A stretch of DNA of 64,000 nt from assembly GCA_965199685.1 (NCBI GenBank), contig OZ241323.1:1798001-1862000 (forward strand), written 5' to 3'. The DNA comes from SP5GCR1 sp965199685 (GTDB lineage: Bacteria; Pseudomonadota; Gammaproteobacteria; Poriferisulfidales; Oxydemutatoraceae). Positions 8,475 through 16,453 of this stretch are shown in pieces; position 1 is the first letter of the stretch; every line of letters starts with the position of its first letter. The notes beneath the pieces were generated by a model. The model worked only from the letters and a program-made list of their open reading frames with translations, had not been told where the DNA came from and did not search any database. Made by a program: the position numbers and the translations under genes.

Positions 8475-10316
8475 TTCTACGGTAACTGACTTTGCAAGGT
8501 TGCGGGGTTGGTCTATATCAGTTCCTTTCAACAACGCCGTGTGATACGCAAGTAATTGCAAAGGTATCGTGAACAAAATCGGAGAAACCGCATTCTCAAA
8601 AGCATCCAACCGTATCACTTTCAAGGATGATTTCTCGTCTGATTGAAACCCAGTGCCAGAATCTGCAAAAACATGCAAACGCCCTCCCCTAGCTCGCACT
8701 TCCTTTAGATTAGATTTGAGTTTAGATAGTAATCGGTCGTTAGGTGCCACTGCAACGACCGGCATATTGAAATCTACTAAAGCCAGCGGGCCGTGCTTAA
8801 GTTCGCCTGCTGCATAAGCCTCAGCGTGTATATAAGAGATTTCTTTCATTTTGAGTGCCCCCTCCATAGCGATGGGATAATGCAAACCTCGCCCTAAAAA
8901 TAAAGCGTGTTGCTTGTCGGAGTACTCTCTTGCCAATAAACGTATTTCCTTCTCACAGTCTAAAATTTGTTCTAGACGCGCAGGCAGGTTGCGTAGTTGA
9001 TCAACAAGATCGGATACTGCCGACTTCGTCAAGCATCGCCGTTTACCCAAAAGTATAGTCAATAGCAACAAAACGGTAAGCTGTGTTGTGAAGGCTTTAG
9101 TTGAAGCCACACCTATCTCAGGGCCTGCATGGGTCATCAATACCGCATCGACTTCTCGGGTTAGAGAACTCTCAGGCACATTGCAAATAGCCAGTGTTTT
9201 GAAATAGCCGTGCTGCTTGGCAATCTGCAATGCTGCCAAAGTATCCGCGGTCTCACCCGATTGAGAAATGACAACCAACAAGGTATGCGGCGGCACAAAG
9301 TGATGTCGATACCGAAATTCGCTGGCAATCTCCGCACTACAAGACATATTTGCAAACTCTTCCAACCAATAGCGAGCGACAAGTGCGGCATGATAGCTGG
9401 TTCCGCAAGCAACAATATGCACCTGTTCAATATGATCAAGAAATTCGGTTGCATCAGGAGAAATAATATCATCCGGAATATCATTGGCAAGTAAACGCCC
9501 TTCAAGCGTATCTGCGATAACACGAGGTTGATCGTATATTTCCTTCTGCATATAGTGTTGATATTCACCCAAGTCACTGTTATACGAAGCCAACGATATC
9601 TCATGGCGTTCGCGCACTACAGGTTTCAAATGACTATCAAAAATATGCACTTGACCTCGGCTAATCTCTGCTATGTCACCGTTTTCCAAATGGATAAAGG
9701 TTTGAGTAATAGGCGACAACGCTTGTATATCGGATGCCGCATAGTTGGCACGCTCTCCGATACCGATGACCAAAGGGCTTCCTTCTCGTACCAATACGAC
9801 ACTTTCAGGATTTTGCGCGTCAAGCACAGCTAAACTATATGCCCCTTCAAGATCGTTGATGGTTTTTGATATCGCCCCCAATAAATCCTCATTTTGTCGT
9901 AAATAAAATATGATTTGATGTGCTATGACTTCGGTATCGGTTTCCGAACTGAACTCAAACCCTTCGGACTTTTGCATCTCCTTCAAAACTTCATAATTTT
10001 CTATGATGCCGTTGTGGACGATAGCAATACGGTTATCGGAAATATGCGGGTGTGCATTTGCTTTATCAGGCGCACCGTGGGTAGCCCAACGTGTATGCGC
10101 TATGCCGATATTACTACGGCATGGTGTTGATTTTAGTAATTCTTGTAGTTTTGCCACCTTACCCAAACATCGTACCCGTTGTATGGGAACATCACCGTCA
10201 TCGTTCAGAACCGCAATACCGGCAGAGTCATAACCGCGGTATTCTAGTCTGAATAAGCCCTCCATTAATACACTACTCACATCGGATGTTGCGATAGCAG
10301 CTACTATTCCACACAT
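8472..10316 (-). CDS. glmS: Glutamine-fructose-6-phosphate aminotransferase (isomerizing)
   Basis: Makes glucosamine-6-phosphate from fructose-6-phosphate and glutamine, the first step to UDP-GlcNAc. 614 residues from the ATG at 10316, which places the N-terminal nucleophile Cys directly after Met (MCGIV); a longer upstream frame would bury it. Visible are the class II glutamine amidotransferase domain (HTRWATHG, NDIEN-like HNGIIENYE) and two SIS domains (CGTSYHAA, SQSGETADT, STKAFTTQ). It ends with the typical NLAKSVTVE tail, followed at once by a TAG donated by a repeat element. It lies five bases after glmU and is probably co-transcribed with it. No glmS ribozyme fits in that gap. Confidence 0.97.
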   Translation of the reverse strand: MCGIVAAIATSDVSSVLMEGLFRLEYRGYDSAGIAVLNDDGDVPIQRVRCLGKVAKLQELLKSTPCRSNIGIAHTRWATHGAPDKANAHPHISDNRIAIVHNGIIENYEVLKEMQKSEGFEFSSETDTEVIAHQIIFYLRQNEDLLGAISKTINDLEGAYSLAVLDAQNPESVVLVREGSPLVIGIGERANYAASDIQALSPITQTFIHLENGDIAEISRGQVHIFDSHLKPVVRERHEISLASYNSDLGEYQHYMQKEIYDQPRVIADTLEGRLLANDIPDDIISPDATEFLDHIEQVHIVACGTSYHAALVARYWLEEFANMSCSAEIASEFRYRHHFVPPHTLLVVISQSGETADTLAALQIAKQHGYFKTLAICNVPESSLTREVDAVLMTHAGPEIGVASTKAFTTQLTVLLLLTILLGKRRCLTKSAVSDLVDQLRNLPARLEQILDCEKEIRLLAREYSDKQHALFLGRGLHYPIAMEGALKMKEISYIHAEAYAAGELKHGPLALVDFNMPVVAVAPNDRLLSKLKSNLKEVRARGGRLHVFADSGTGFQSDEKSSLKVIRLDAFENAVSPILFTIPLQLLAYHTALLKGTDIDQPRNLAKSVTVE

Positions 10317-10321
10317 CGTTT

Positions 10322-11701
10322 CTATTTCTTTGTTGGGCGTCGCCAGCCTTTCACCGTAGTCTGTTTGCAACGAGATAATGTCAATTCATCGGCAGGCACA
10401 TCGTGGGTAATCGTTGAACCAGCACCAATGGTAGCATTGGAACCTATTTCAATGGGGGCAATGATTTGCGTATCCGACCCTATAAATACATTATCTCCGA
10501 TAATCGTGCGATGTTTATCGACCCCATCGTAGTTACAAGTAATTGTGCCTGCACCTATATTAACCTTTGAACCTATTTCGCTATCTCCCATATAACTTAG
10601 ATGGTTGATTTTAGCGTCATTGCCAGTTGTGGTCTGTTTTATCTCTACGAAATTACCAATACGGTTGTTATCTCCTATTTGCGTGTCAGGGCGCACTCGC
10701 GCATAAGGTCCTACGATGCAATACTTGCCAATGTGTGCGCCTTCTATATGAGAAAAAGACCTAACCACCGTACCTGCCGCAATAGAAGTATTTTTCAACA
10801 CACTATAAGCCTCTATCCTAACATCGTCGCCGAGCTTTATTTCACCCTCAAGTATTACACCTATATCAAAGATAACACCTTTGCCGAGCTGTACTGCCGT
10901 ACTGCGCACATCTAAACGGCTAGCATCTTGGACTATAGCACCGTTTTCTATCAGCTCCGAAACCCGCATCCGCTGTAACAATCGTTCTGCTGCCGTATAC
11001 TGATGGGGAGTATTGATGCCGAGGGCTTGCCATGTTTCTTGCAACCCACAAATCCCCATATCCAAATCTTCGTCAACCGCTATCTGTATACAATCAGTCA
11101 AATAATATTCTTGTTGTTTATTTTCGTTTGTTATTTTTTGTATTAATCTGCTTAGGGTTTGCGCTTGTGCGGTCATAATACCTATGTTGACTTCTTCCAC
11201 CTTGCGTTCATCAGGCGAAGCATCCGCTTCCTCCACAATACGCATAACCTTCCCGTCATTGGTACGCAGCACCCGTCCGTAACCTGTAGGGTCTTTTAAT
11301 TGCGTGGTCATAAACGCCAGTTCGTATTGTGCTTGTAAAGCTAACAACATTTGATAGCTCGATGCATTGACAAACGGCATATCGGTATACGAAACTAGAA
11401 CTTGATCGTTGGATGCTATAGCGGGCAATGCTTGAGAGACTGCGTGTGCCGTACCAAACTGTTCGTCTTGTTGGTGCCAATGAACATTATCCAATCCCAC
11501 AAAACAATCGGAAACTGCCTCCTGAACCTGCTCGCCACCGAAACCTACAACAATATGCAGCTTTGCCAGTGGAAGTTTCCGTAATTCCCTAATGACATGG
11601 AAGATAAGTGGTTCACCACCCAACTCGCAGAGTGCTTTAGGTTTTGTGCCACACATTCGCCGAGCTTTGCCGGCTGCAAGAAGAATTATAGAAAGGCTCA
11701 T
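10322..11701 (-). CDS. glmU: Bifunctional GlmU: glucosamine-1-phosphate acetyltransferase / GlcNAc-1-phosphate uridylyltransferase
   Basis: Produces UDP-GlcNAc for peptidoglycan and LPS. 459 residues from ATG 11701 (MSLSIILLAAGKARRM); an upstream TTG-type extension of ten residues is not needed. The N-terminal pyrophosphorylase half carries LAAG, QFGTAHAV and SYTDMPF. The C-terminal half is a left-handed beta-helix of hexapeptide repeats (IGNFVEIK, GAGTITCNYDG, IGSDTQIIAP, IGAGSTI). The nucleotide loop reads LAAGKARRM instead of the usual LAAGxGTRM, a small deviation that leaves the Arg in place. Operon with glmS. Confidence 0.96.
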   Translation of the reverse strand: MSLSIILLAAGKARRMCGTKPKALCELGGEPLIFHVIRELRKLPLAKLHIVVGFGGEQVQEAVSDCFVGLDNVHWHQQDEQFGTAHAVSQALPAIASNDQVLVSYTDMPFVNASSYQMLLALQAQYELAFMTTQLKDPTGYGRVLRTNDGKVMRIVEEADASPDERKVEEVNIGIMTAQAQTLSRLIQKITNENKQQEYYLTDCIQIAVDEDLDMGICGLQETWQALGINTPHQYTAAERLLQRMRVSELIENGAIVQDASRLDVRSTAVQLGKGVIFDIGVILEGEIKLGDDVRIEAYSVLKNTSIAAGTVVRSFSHIEGAHIGKYCIVGPYARVRPDTQIGDNNRIGNFVEIKQTTTGNDAKINHLSYMGDSEIGSKVNIGAGTITCNYDGVDKHRTIIGDNVFIGSDTQIIAPIEIGSNATIGAGSTITHDVPADELTLSRCKQTTVKGWRRPTKK

Positions 11702-11808
11702 TGAATTACCAAAACTTAAAATTTGACACATAAAAATTGCATGGTTCGGTATTATACCTTAGGGTGAAATGGTCTCTATCAGAAAATCATCAATCAGAAC
11801 CAGAGACT

Positions 11809-11844
11809 GGAACTGTTGAAAAAGTATTTCATGCACCGTAAGGG
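11809..11844 (-). repeat. Partial end of the dispersed inverted-repeat element beside copy R2
   Basis: Repeats GGAACTGTTGAAAAAGTATT followed by TCATGCACCGTAAGGG, the right end of the element, directly before the complete copy R2. It may be a tandem or nested insertion remnant. Confidence 0.7.
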
Positions 11845-11855
11845 AGGGCTAACAT

Positions 11856-11993
11856 GGGACTGTTGAAAAAGTATTTTAGGCACCGTAAGGGGTAATTGTC
11901 TAGTGCAGAACCACCACAACCACCCCGTCAGGCTTCGCCTGCCACCCCTCCACAGGAGGGGAATGTACTAATGCAGACACTTTTTCAACAGCC
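11856..11993 (-). repeat. Dispersed inverted-repeat element, copy R2 (long-ended form)
   Basis: 138 bp from GGGACTGTTGAAAAAGTATT to ACTTTTTCAACAGCC, so about 16-bp terminal inverted repeats. The core contains GTCAGGCTTCGCCTGCC and CCACCCCTCC...GGAGGGG in inverse orientation to copies R3 and R6. Together with the partial copy beside it, it fills most of the 411-base gap between glmU and fpr. The rest of that gap shows only a likely promoter region for the two divergent genes, not resolved further. Confidence 0.85.
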
Positions 11994-12112
11994 TCAGACT
12001 CTAACCTGTGTTGTGTTAATACCTTACTCGTGTATCCGACTATACATTGTATAATGGGCTACTGATGGATTGTGTTCACTACGATTACATCGTTTCAATA
12101 TCTACTTTTACT

Positions 12113-12862
12113 ATGTTTAGCAAAAAATTCGTACAAGGCACGGTTATAGAAAATAAGCACTGGACAAAGCGATTGTACTCCTTGAAGGTAGATGCCGAAA
12201 TTCAAACCTTTTTGCCGGGTCAATTTGGTCGTCTGGGCTTAGAGATTGAAGGCGAAGAAATTGCCCGTCCGTATTCTTTTGTCAACGCGCCGACCGAACC
12301 TTACCTGGAATTTTATTCAATCATAGTACCCGAAGGACTTTTATCGTCTTGTTTGCACCAATTGAAACCGGGAGCTAAGGTTTGGGTCGCTTCTTCACCC
12401 TCGGGATTTTTCACCTTGGACGAGGTTCCCGAAGGACGCGAACTTTGGATGCTTTCCACAGGTACCGCTTTAGGACCTTTTCTTTCAATATTAAAGACCG
12501 ATGAACCATGGCAACGTTTCGATAAAATCGTATTAGTACACGCAGTTCGCAGCGAAAAGGAACTGACCTATAAACAAACCATAGCGGCTTTTAAGCAACG
12601 TTCCCCCGAACAATTTACAATGATACCTTTTGTTAGCCGGGAACAAACATCGTATGCTTTGCCGGGGCGTATACCTGCTGCGATTGAAAACGGTACTTTA
12701 GAGGAACGAGCCGATACGCCGCTGGCTACCGAAAGTTCCCAAGTGATGATTTGTGGCAACCCCGATATGGTAAGCGATACCACCGACATATTGAAAACCA
12801 ACGGTTTTACCAAAAACAGACGCCGAACTCCGGGAAATATCACAACTGAGAATTATTGGTAG
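12113..12862 (+). CDS. fpr: Ferredoxin/flavodoxin-NADP+ reductase
   Basis: FAD enzyme moving electrons between NADPH and ferredoxin or flavodoxin. 249 residues from ATG 12113 (MFSKKFVQGTVIENKHW), matching the usual Fpr length of about 248. Visible are GQFGRLGLEIEGEEIARPYSF (FAD-binding RPYS), LWMLSTGTALGPFLSIL (NADP side), MICGNPDMVSDT, and the C-terminal ENYW whose aromatic end stacks on the flavin. The upstream frame to 12047 adds 22 poorly matching residues and is rejected as the start. Convergent with the FAH-family gene. Confidence 0.95.
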   Translation: MFSKKFVQGTVIENKHWTKRLYSLKVDAEIQTFLPGQFGRLGLEIEGEEIARPYSFVNAPTEPYLEFYSIIVPEGLLSSCLHQLKPGAKVWVASSPSGFFTLDEVPEGRELWMLSTGTALGPFLSILKTDEPWQRFDKIVLVHAVRSEKELTYKQTIAAFKQRSPEQFTMIPFVSREQTSYALPGRIPAAIENGTLEERADTPLATESSQVMICGNPDMVSDTTDILKTNGFTKNRRRTPGNITTENYW

Positions 12863-12885
12863 TATTCGGGCGGCATCTATACTGC

Positions 12886-13770
12886 TTACTCAATGCGGTT
12901 TTTAATGATGCCGATTTTTTCTACTTCGCACTCTACTACATCGCCGGGACGAAGGTATTCCGGTGGTTTTCTGACATAACCGACACCGCTAGGTGTGCCG
13001 GTCGCAATCACGGTACCCGGTTGCAAAGCTATTACCTTGGATATGGCAGAAATAACCGTAGCAACATCAAAAATCTGGCTTGCCGTTGTATCGTCTTGTT
13101 TGATAACTCCGTTTACGCGACTGCGCACAAAAAGTGATTGCACATCACTGATGTCGGAGGCAGTCACGATGCACGGACCCATCGGACAACTACCAGGCAG
13201 GCTTTTACCCAGAAAAAACTGCCGGTGTCGTTTTTGCAAATCTCTAGCCGATATATCGTTAACCACGGTATAACCGAATACATAATCCAGTGCTTGTTCT
13301 CTACTTACTTTATGAGCAGTTTTTCCGATTACGACTGCCAATTCGGCTTCCCAGTCTATTTTTTGGGAGACTTCGGCATCGTAGGGGATGTTATCGTAAG
13401 GACCAATTACCGTAGAAACATCTTTGGTGAACACGATAGGATACTTGGGTAGGTCTTTCTGTATAAGCGTATTGCCTTGGGTTTCCTTGACATGTTCGGA
13501 ATAATTCCAACCCAAGCACATAATGTTGCAAGGGGGACTAGGAATAGGTGCTTGCAACTTTTGCAGTTCTACTTCCACTTTTGCACATTCGGGGGCGACA
13601 TCAACCCACTTAGCCAGTCGGGCTAAACCTTGAAAACCTGCGTTAATCAGCGACAACATGTCGGTATAAGGTGCCGACCAGTCAGGATCAAGCGCAGGCA
13701 ACCAAACTTCCTTAGCCACCAATACGCCAATATACGATGTTTCTTTATGACTATAGTTAACCAGCTTCAT
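12886..13770 (-). CDS. Fumarylacetoacetate hydrolase (FAH) family protein
   Basis: 294 residues from ATG 13770; a TTG at 13782 would add four. The FAH fold is shown by MCLGWNYSEHVKE, IDWEAELAVVIGK, GYTVVNDISARDLQ (metal Glu/Asp), GKSLPGSCPMGP and GTVIATGTPSGVG. Family members cleave or decarboxylate beta-diketo acids (fumarylpyruvate hydrolase, oxaloacetate decarboxylase, homoprotocatechuate isomerase types). The exact substrate cannot be assigned and no aromatic catabolism genes flank it. Its first codons were captured in the tandem duplication that produced the two downstream fucosyltransferase-like genes. Confidence 0.9.
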   Translation of the reverse strand: MKLVNYSHKETSYIGVLVAKEVWLPALDPDWSAPYTDMLSLINAGFQGLARLAKWVDVAPECAKVEVELQKLQAPIPSPPCNIMCLGWNYSEHVKETQGNTLIQKDLPKYPIVFTKDVSTVIGPYDNIPYDAEVSQKIDWEAELAVVIGKTAHKVSREQALDYVFGYTVVNDISARDLQKRHRQFFLGKSLPGSCPMGPCIVTASDISDVQSLFVRSRVNGVIKQDDTTASQIFDVATVISAISKVIALQPGTVIATGTPSGVGYVRKPPEYLRPGDVVECEVEKIGIIKNRIE

Positions 13771-13810
13771 AACAAAACTCAATAACTGCTGGCGATTTCG
13801 TGTGTAGTTT

Positions 13811-14851
13811 TCATAAATCAGACTGATAGCTTTTGCGAAACTTTTCTAACAGATCATTGCGAGGAATAGGTACACCGTGAGGAGAAGCCCTACCTATAGA
13901 AAATCTCTTGGCAAGCCATCTTTCATCTAATGAGACAATTTTGATGACAGGATTTAAGAACCTTAACGCATCTATAAAACCAGAACCTGATGTATACACC
14001 AAATTAGCCTTTGCCAAAATCAGCATATCTATCAAGGCATCTTTTTTTTGTCTCACACTGCTATATTCCGGATCTTTATGAAGCGTACGGTTGTCGTAGG
14101 AACGCTGAATATCTCTTGCAAACACCCTTTTGGGGAATGCAATATGCATTTCATCAATGAACTGTGCCTGGTCTGAACAGACCAAAATACTACACTTCTT
14201 GTCCAACACAGCTTTTAAGTAATCAATATAATCTTCAAGCTTGATCCTACATCTACTTTTATATTGTGTTTTCATATCCCTGCAATCTGTGCCACGAAAA
14301 TGGACTGCCACCCAATCGCCTTTAATATGATTAGCGAACCACTCATCCGCGCGTTTCCGAATGTCCTCTCTTATCGACAACTTTGATAATATCTTGTTTC
14401 CGTATTCTGAGCGCATATACATAATCCCGATCCAAATAATTGGTGTGAGTGCAACAAACTTTTTCGTATTCTTAAAATGGCTTTCTTGGTATTCCGACGT
14501 GCTATTAATTATTAAATCATTGGAAAACAGGTATGATAAACCCTTTATTTTCAGATTGACCTTCATCTTCTCGCATAACCACGCTAAAACTGATATGGAC
14601 AAGAATATATGCGACATAGTTATTATCTGATGACCCCTTAAAACAATGTGCTTGGTATAAACGAATTCCTTGCGGTATACACCAATGTCATTTCTAACTT
14701 TATGAAACATTTTACGGCATCCAAGTATGTACTCTACAAACGATAACTCTTGCTGCTTATATTTGATTTTACCAATCGATGCATATAGAGCACTGATAGC
14801 AAGCAATATCTCCAGCTTGCATGTATACCAAAGTATTACTATTCTATTCAT
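13811..14851 (-). CDS. Fucosyltransferase-like glycosyltransferase, tandem copy A
   Basis: 346 residues with an AAGGAG Shine-Dalgarno just before the ATG. Motifs recall GT-B fucosyltransferases of the NodZ/FUT8/O-fucosyltransferase type: WVAVHFRGTD (the HxRxTD donor-site motif), SILVCSDQAQFIDEM, DALIDMLILAKANLVYTSGSGFIDALRFLNP. A short hydrophobic N-terminus (ILLAISALYASIG) may associate with the membrane. Likely adds fucose, or another sugar from a GDP donor, to a surface glycan or lipid-linked intermediate (inference). Paralog of the next gene. Confidence 0.65.
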   Translation of the reverse strand: MNRIVILWYTCKLEILLAISALYASIGKIKYKQQELSFVEYILGCRKMFHKVRNDIGVYRKEFVYTKHIVLRGHQIITMSHIFLSISVLAWLCEKMKVNLKIKGLSYLFSNDLIINSTSEYQESHFKNTKKFVALTPIIWIGIMYMRSEYGNKILSKLSIREDIRKRADEWFANHIKGDWVAVHFRGTDCRDMKTQYKSRCRIKLEDYIDYLKAVLDKKCSILVCSDQAQFIDEMHIAFPKRVFARDIQRSYDNRTLHKDPEYSSVRQKKDALIDMLILAKANLVYTSGSGFIDALRFLNPVIKIVSLDERWLAKRFSIGRASPHGVPIPRNDLLEKFRKSYQSDL

Positions 14852-14873
14852 TCTTTTCTCCTTACAAAGTATT

Positions 14874-14961
14874 TCAATCTACATGAGCGACATATTTAGG
14901 CGTGTCCGTTAAAATGACTTCTAACTCCTCGCCTATTATGACTATAGTTAACCAGCTTCAT
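14874..14961 (-). pseudogene. Scar of tandem duplication: ends of two flanking genes fused
   Basis: Bases 14874-14933 copy the last ~20 codons of the 16052-16453 gene (CTACATGAGCGACATATTTA, ending ACTCCTCGCC). Bases 14936-14961 copy the first ~9 codons of the FAH-family gene (TATGACTATAGTTAACCAGC, then TTCAT). The join lies at 14933-14936. This shows that one fucosyltransferase-like gene with pieces of both neighbours was duplicated in tandem. Confidence 0.85.
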
Positions 14962-15001
14962 CAAAAAATGCAATAACTGCTAGCGATTTCGTGTGTAGTT
15001 T

Positions 15002-16039
15002 TCATAAATCAGATTGATAGCTTTTGCGAAACTTTTCTAACAGATCATTACGAGGAATAGGCACACCGTTATGAGAACCTATGCCTATAGAAAATCTCTT
15101 GGCAAGCCATCTTTCATCTAATGAGACAATTTTGATTTCAGGATTTAAGAACCTTAAGGCATCTATAAAACCGGAACCTGTCGTGTATACTAAATCAGCC
15201 TTTGCTAAAATCAGCATATCTGTCAAGGCATCTTTTTTTTGTCTCACACCTTTATATTCTTGATATTTATGAAGCGAACGGTTGTCGTAAGAGCGTTGAA
15301 TATCTCTTGCAAACACTCTCCCTGGGAATGCAGTATGCATTTCGTCAATGAACTGTGCCTGATCAGAACAAGCCAAAATACTATACTTCTTATTCAACAC
15401 AGCTTGTAAATAAACAATGTAATCACTCAACTTAATCCCACATCTTTTGTTAAGTTGCATTTTCTTGTCATTGCAATCTGTACCACGGAAATGAACTGCC
15501 ACCCAATCGCCTTTAATATGATTAGCAAACCACTCATCTGCACACTTTTTAATGTCCTCTCTTATCAGAAACTTTGATAATACTTTTTTTCCGTGTTTTG
15601 ATCGCATATACGTACCTGCGAGCCTGAGCACCGGGCCTGCATCAAGCCTTTTCGTATTCTTAAAATGTCTTTTTCGATATTCCGATACATTATTAATTAT
15701 TAAATCATTAGAAAAAAAGTCTGATAAACCCTCTATTCTAAGATTGACTTTCATTTTTTCGCATAACCACGCTATGAATAATGAGGCATAAAGTATATGC
15801 TTCATAGATTTTAGACCATGACCGTCTAAAATAATGTGCTTGGTATAAATGAATTCCCTGCGGTATGCACCAATTTTATTTGTAACTCTACGAAACATCT
15901 TGCGGCATCTAAATATGTACTCTATAGGCGATAGCTTTTCCTGCTCATAATTGGATCTAGCGATAACTGTGTAGAAACAACCGATAGCGAGCAGCATCTT
16001 CAGCCTGTACATATGCCAGAATATGGCTACTTTCTTCAT
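15002..16039 (-). CDS. Fucosyltransferase-like glycosyltransferase, tandem copy B
   Basis: 345 residues, colinear with copy A over its whole length and clearly diverged in the middle (e.g. RLDAGPVLRLAGTYMRSKHG against VALTPIIWIGIMYMRSEYG). Retains WVAVHFRGTD, SILACSDQAQFIDEM, DMLILAKADLVYTTGSGFIDAL. An AGGAG Shine-Dalgarno precedes the ATG. Both copies are intact, which argues that both are used and may differ in acceptor specificity (inference). Lies 12 bases after the unknown gene 16052-16453 and probably belongs to the gshA transcript. Confidence 0.65.
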   Translation of the reverse strand: MKKVAIFWHMYRLKMLLAIGCFYTVIARSNYEQEKLSPIEYIFRCRKMFRRVTNKIGAYRREFIYTKHIILDGHGLKSMKHILYASLFIAWLCEKMKVNLRIEGLSDFFSNDLIINNVSEYRKRHFKNTKRLDAGPVLRLAGTYMRSKHGKKVLSKFLIREDIKKCADEWFANHIKGDWVAVHFRGTDCNDKKMQLNKRCGIKLSDYIVYLQAVLNKKYSILACSDQAQFIDEMHTAFPGRVFARDIQRSYDNRSLHKYQEYKGVRQKKDALTDMLILAKADLVYTTGSGFIDALRFLNPEIKIVSLDERWLAKRFSIGIGSHNGVPIPRNDLLEKFRKSYQSDL

Positions 16040-16051
16040 TCTTTTCTCCTT

Positions 16052-16453
16052 TCAATCTACATGGGCAACATATTTAGGCGTATCGGTTAAAATGACTTCT
16101 AACTCCTCGCCGTTGATTATAAACGGTTGATCAAGTTGTTCAAAAATCAAACTAAGCCCAACATCGCCGGAAACACGACAGGGCAAACGAATCGTATCAT
16201 GGTAGACAAACACATTGTCTCGAAACTCACCTCCTTGCACTTTTTGAGGAAATTCAATTTTTGAAGCATCTACACCATCGTCAAAATTGCCTTTGACGAC
16301 GATACGACCACTCTGTCTCCAGCTAGTCCGTTGTCGTGCTGCATCCATCACTTTGATAATTGAGGCATCGGAAAATATCAGCGTATATTGATCTTTCTGA
16401 AACTCCAAATCGCTAATCAGCATGTCCGGTAGTTGAAGCAATCTATAACTCAT
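16052..16453 (-). CDS. Uncharacterised 133-residue protein downstream of gshA
   Basis: Not recognised. The start codon overlaps the gshA stop by four bases (ATGA), implying translational coupling. The protein is acidic and mostly beta-strand-like (LISDLEFQKDQYTLIFSD, GRIVVKGNF, EELEVILTDT), with no signal peptide and no membrane segment. Its last ~20 codons are duplicated at 14874-14933. Confidence 0.75.
   Translation of the reverse strand: MSYRLLQLPDMLISDLEFQKDQYTLIFSDASIIKVMDAARQRTSWRQSGRIVVKGNFDDGVDASKIEFPQKVQGGEFRDNVFVYHDTIRLPCRVSGDVGLSLIFEQLDQPFIINGEELEVILTDTPKYVAHVD

Noticed and set aside
10317..10321. glmS ribozyme/riboswitch
   Set aside because: Only five bases separate glmU and glmS; there is no room and this leader is typical of Firmicutes.
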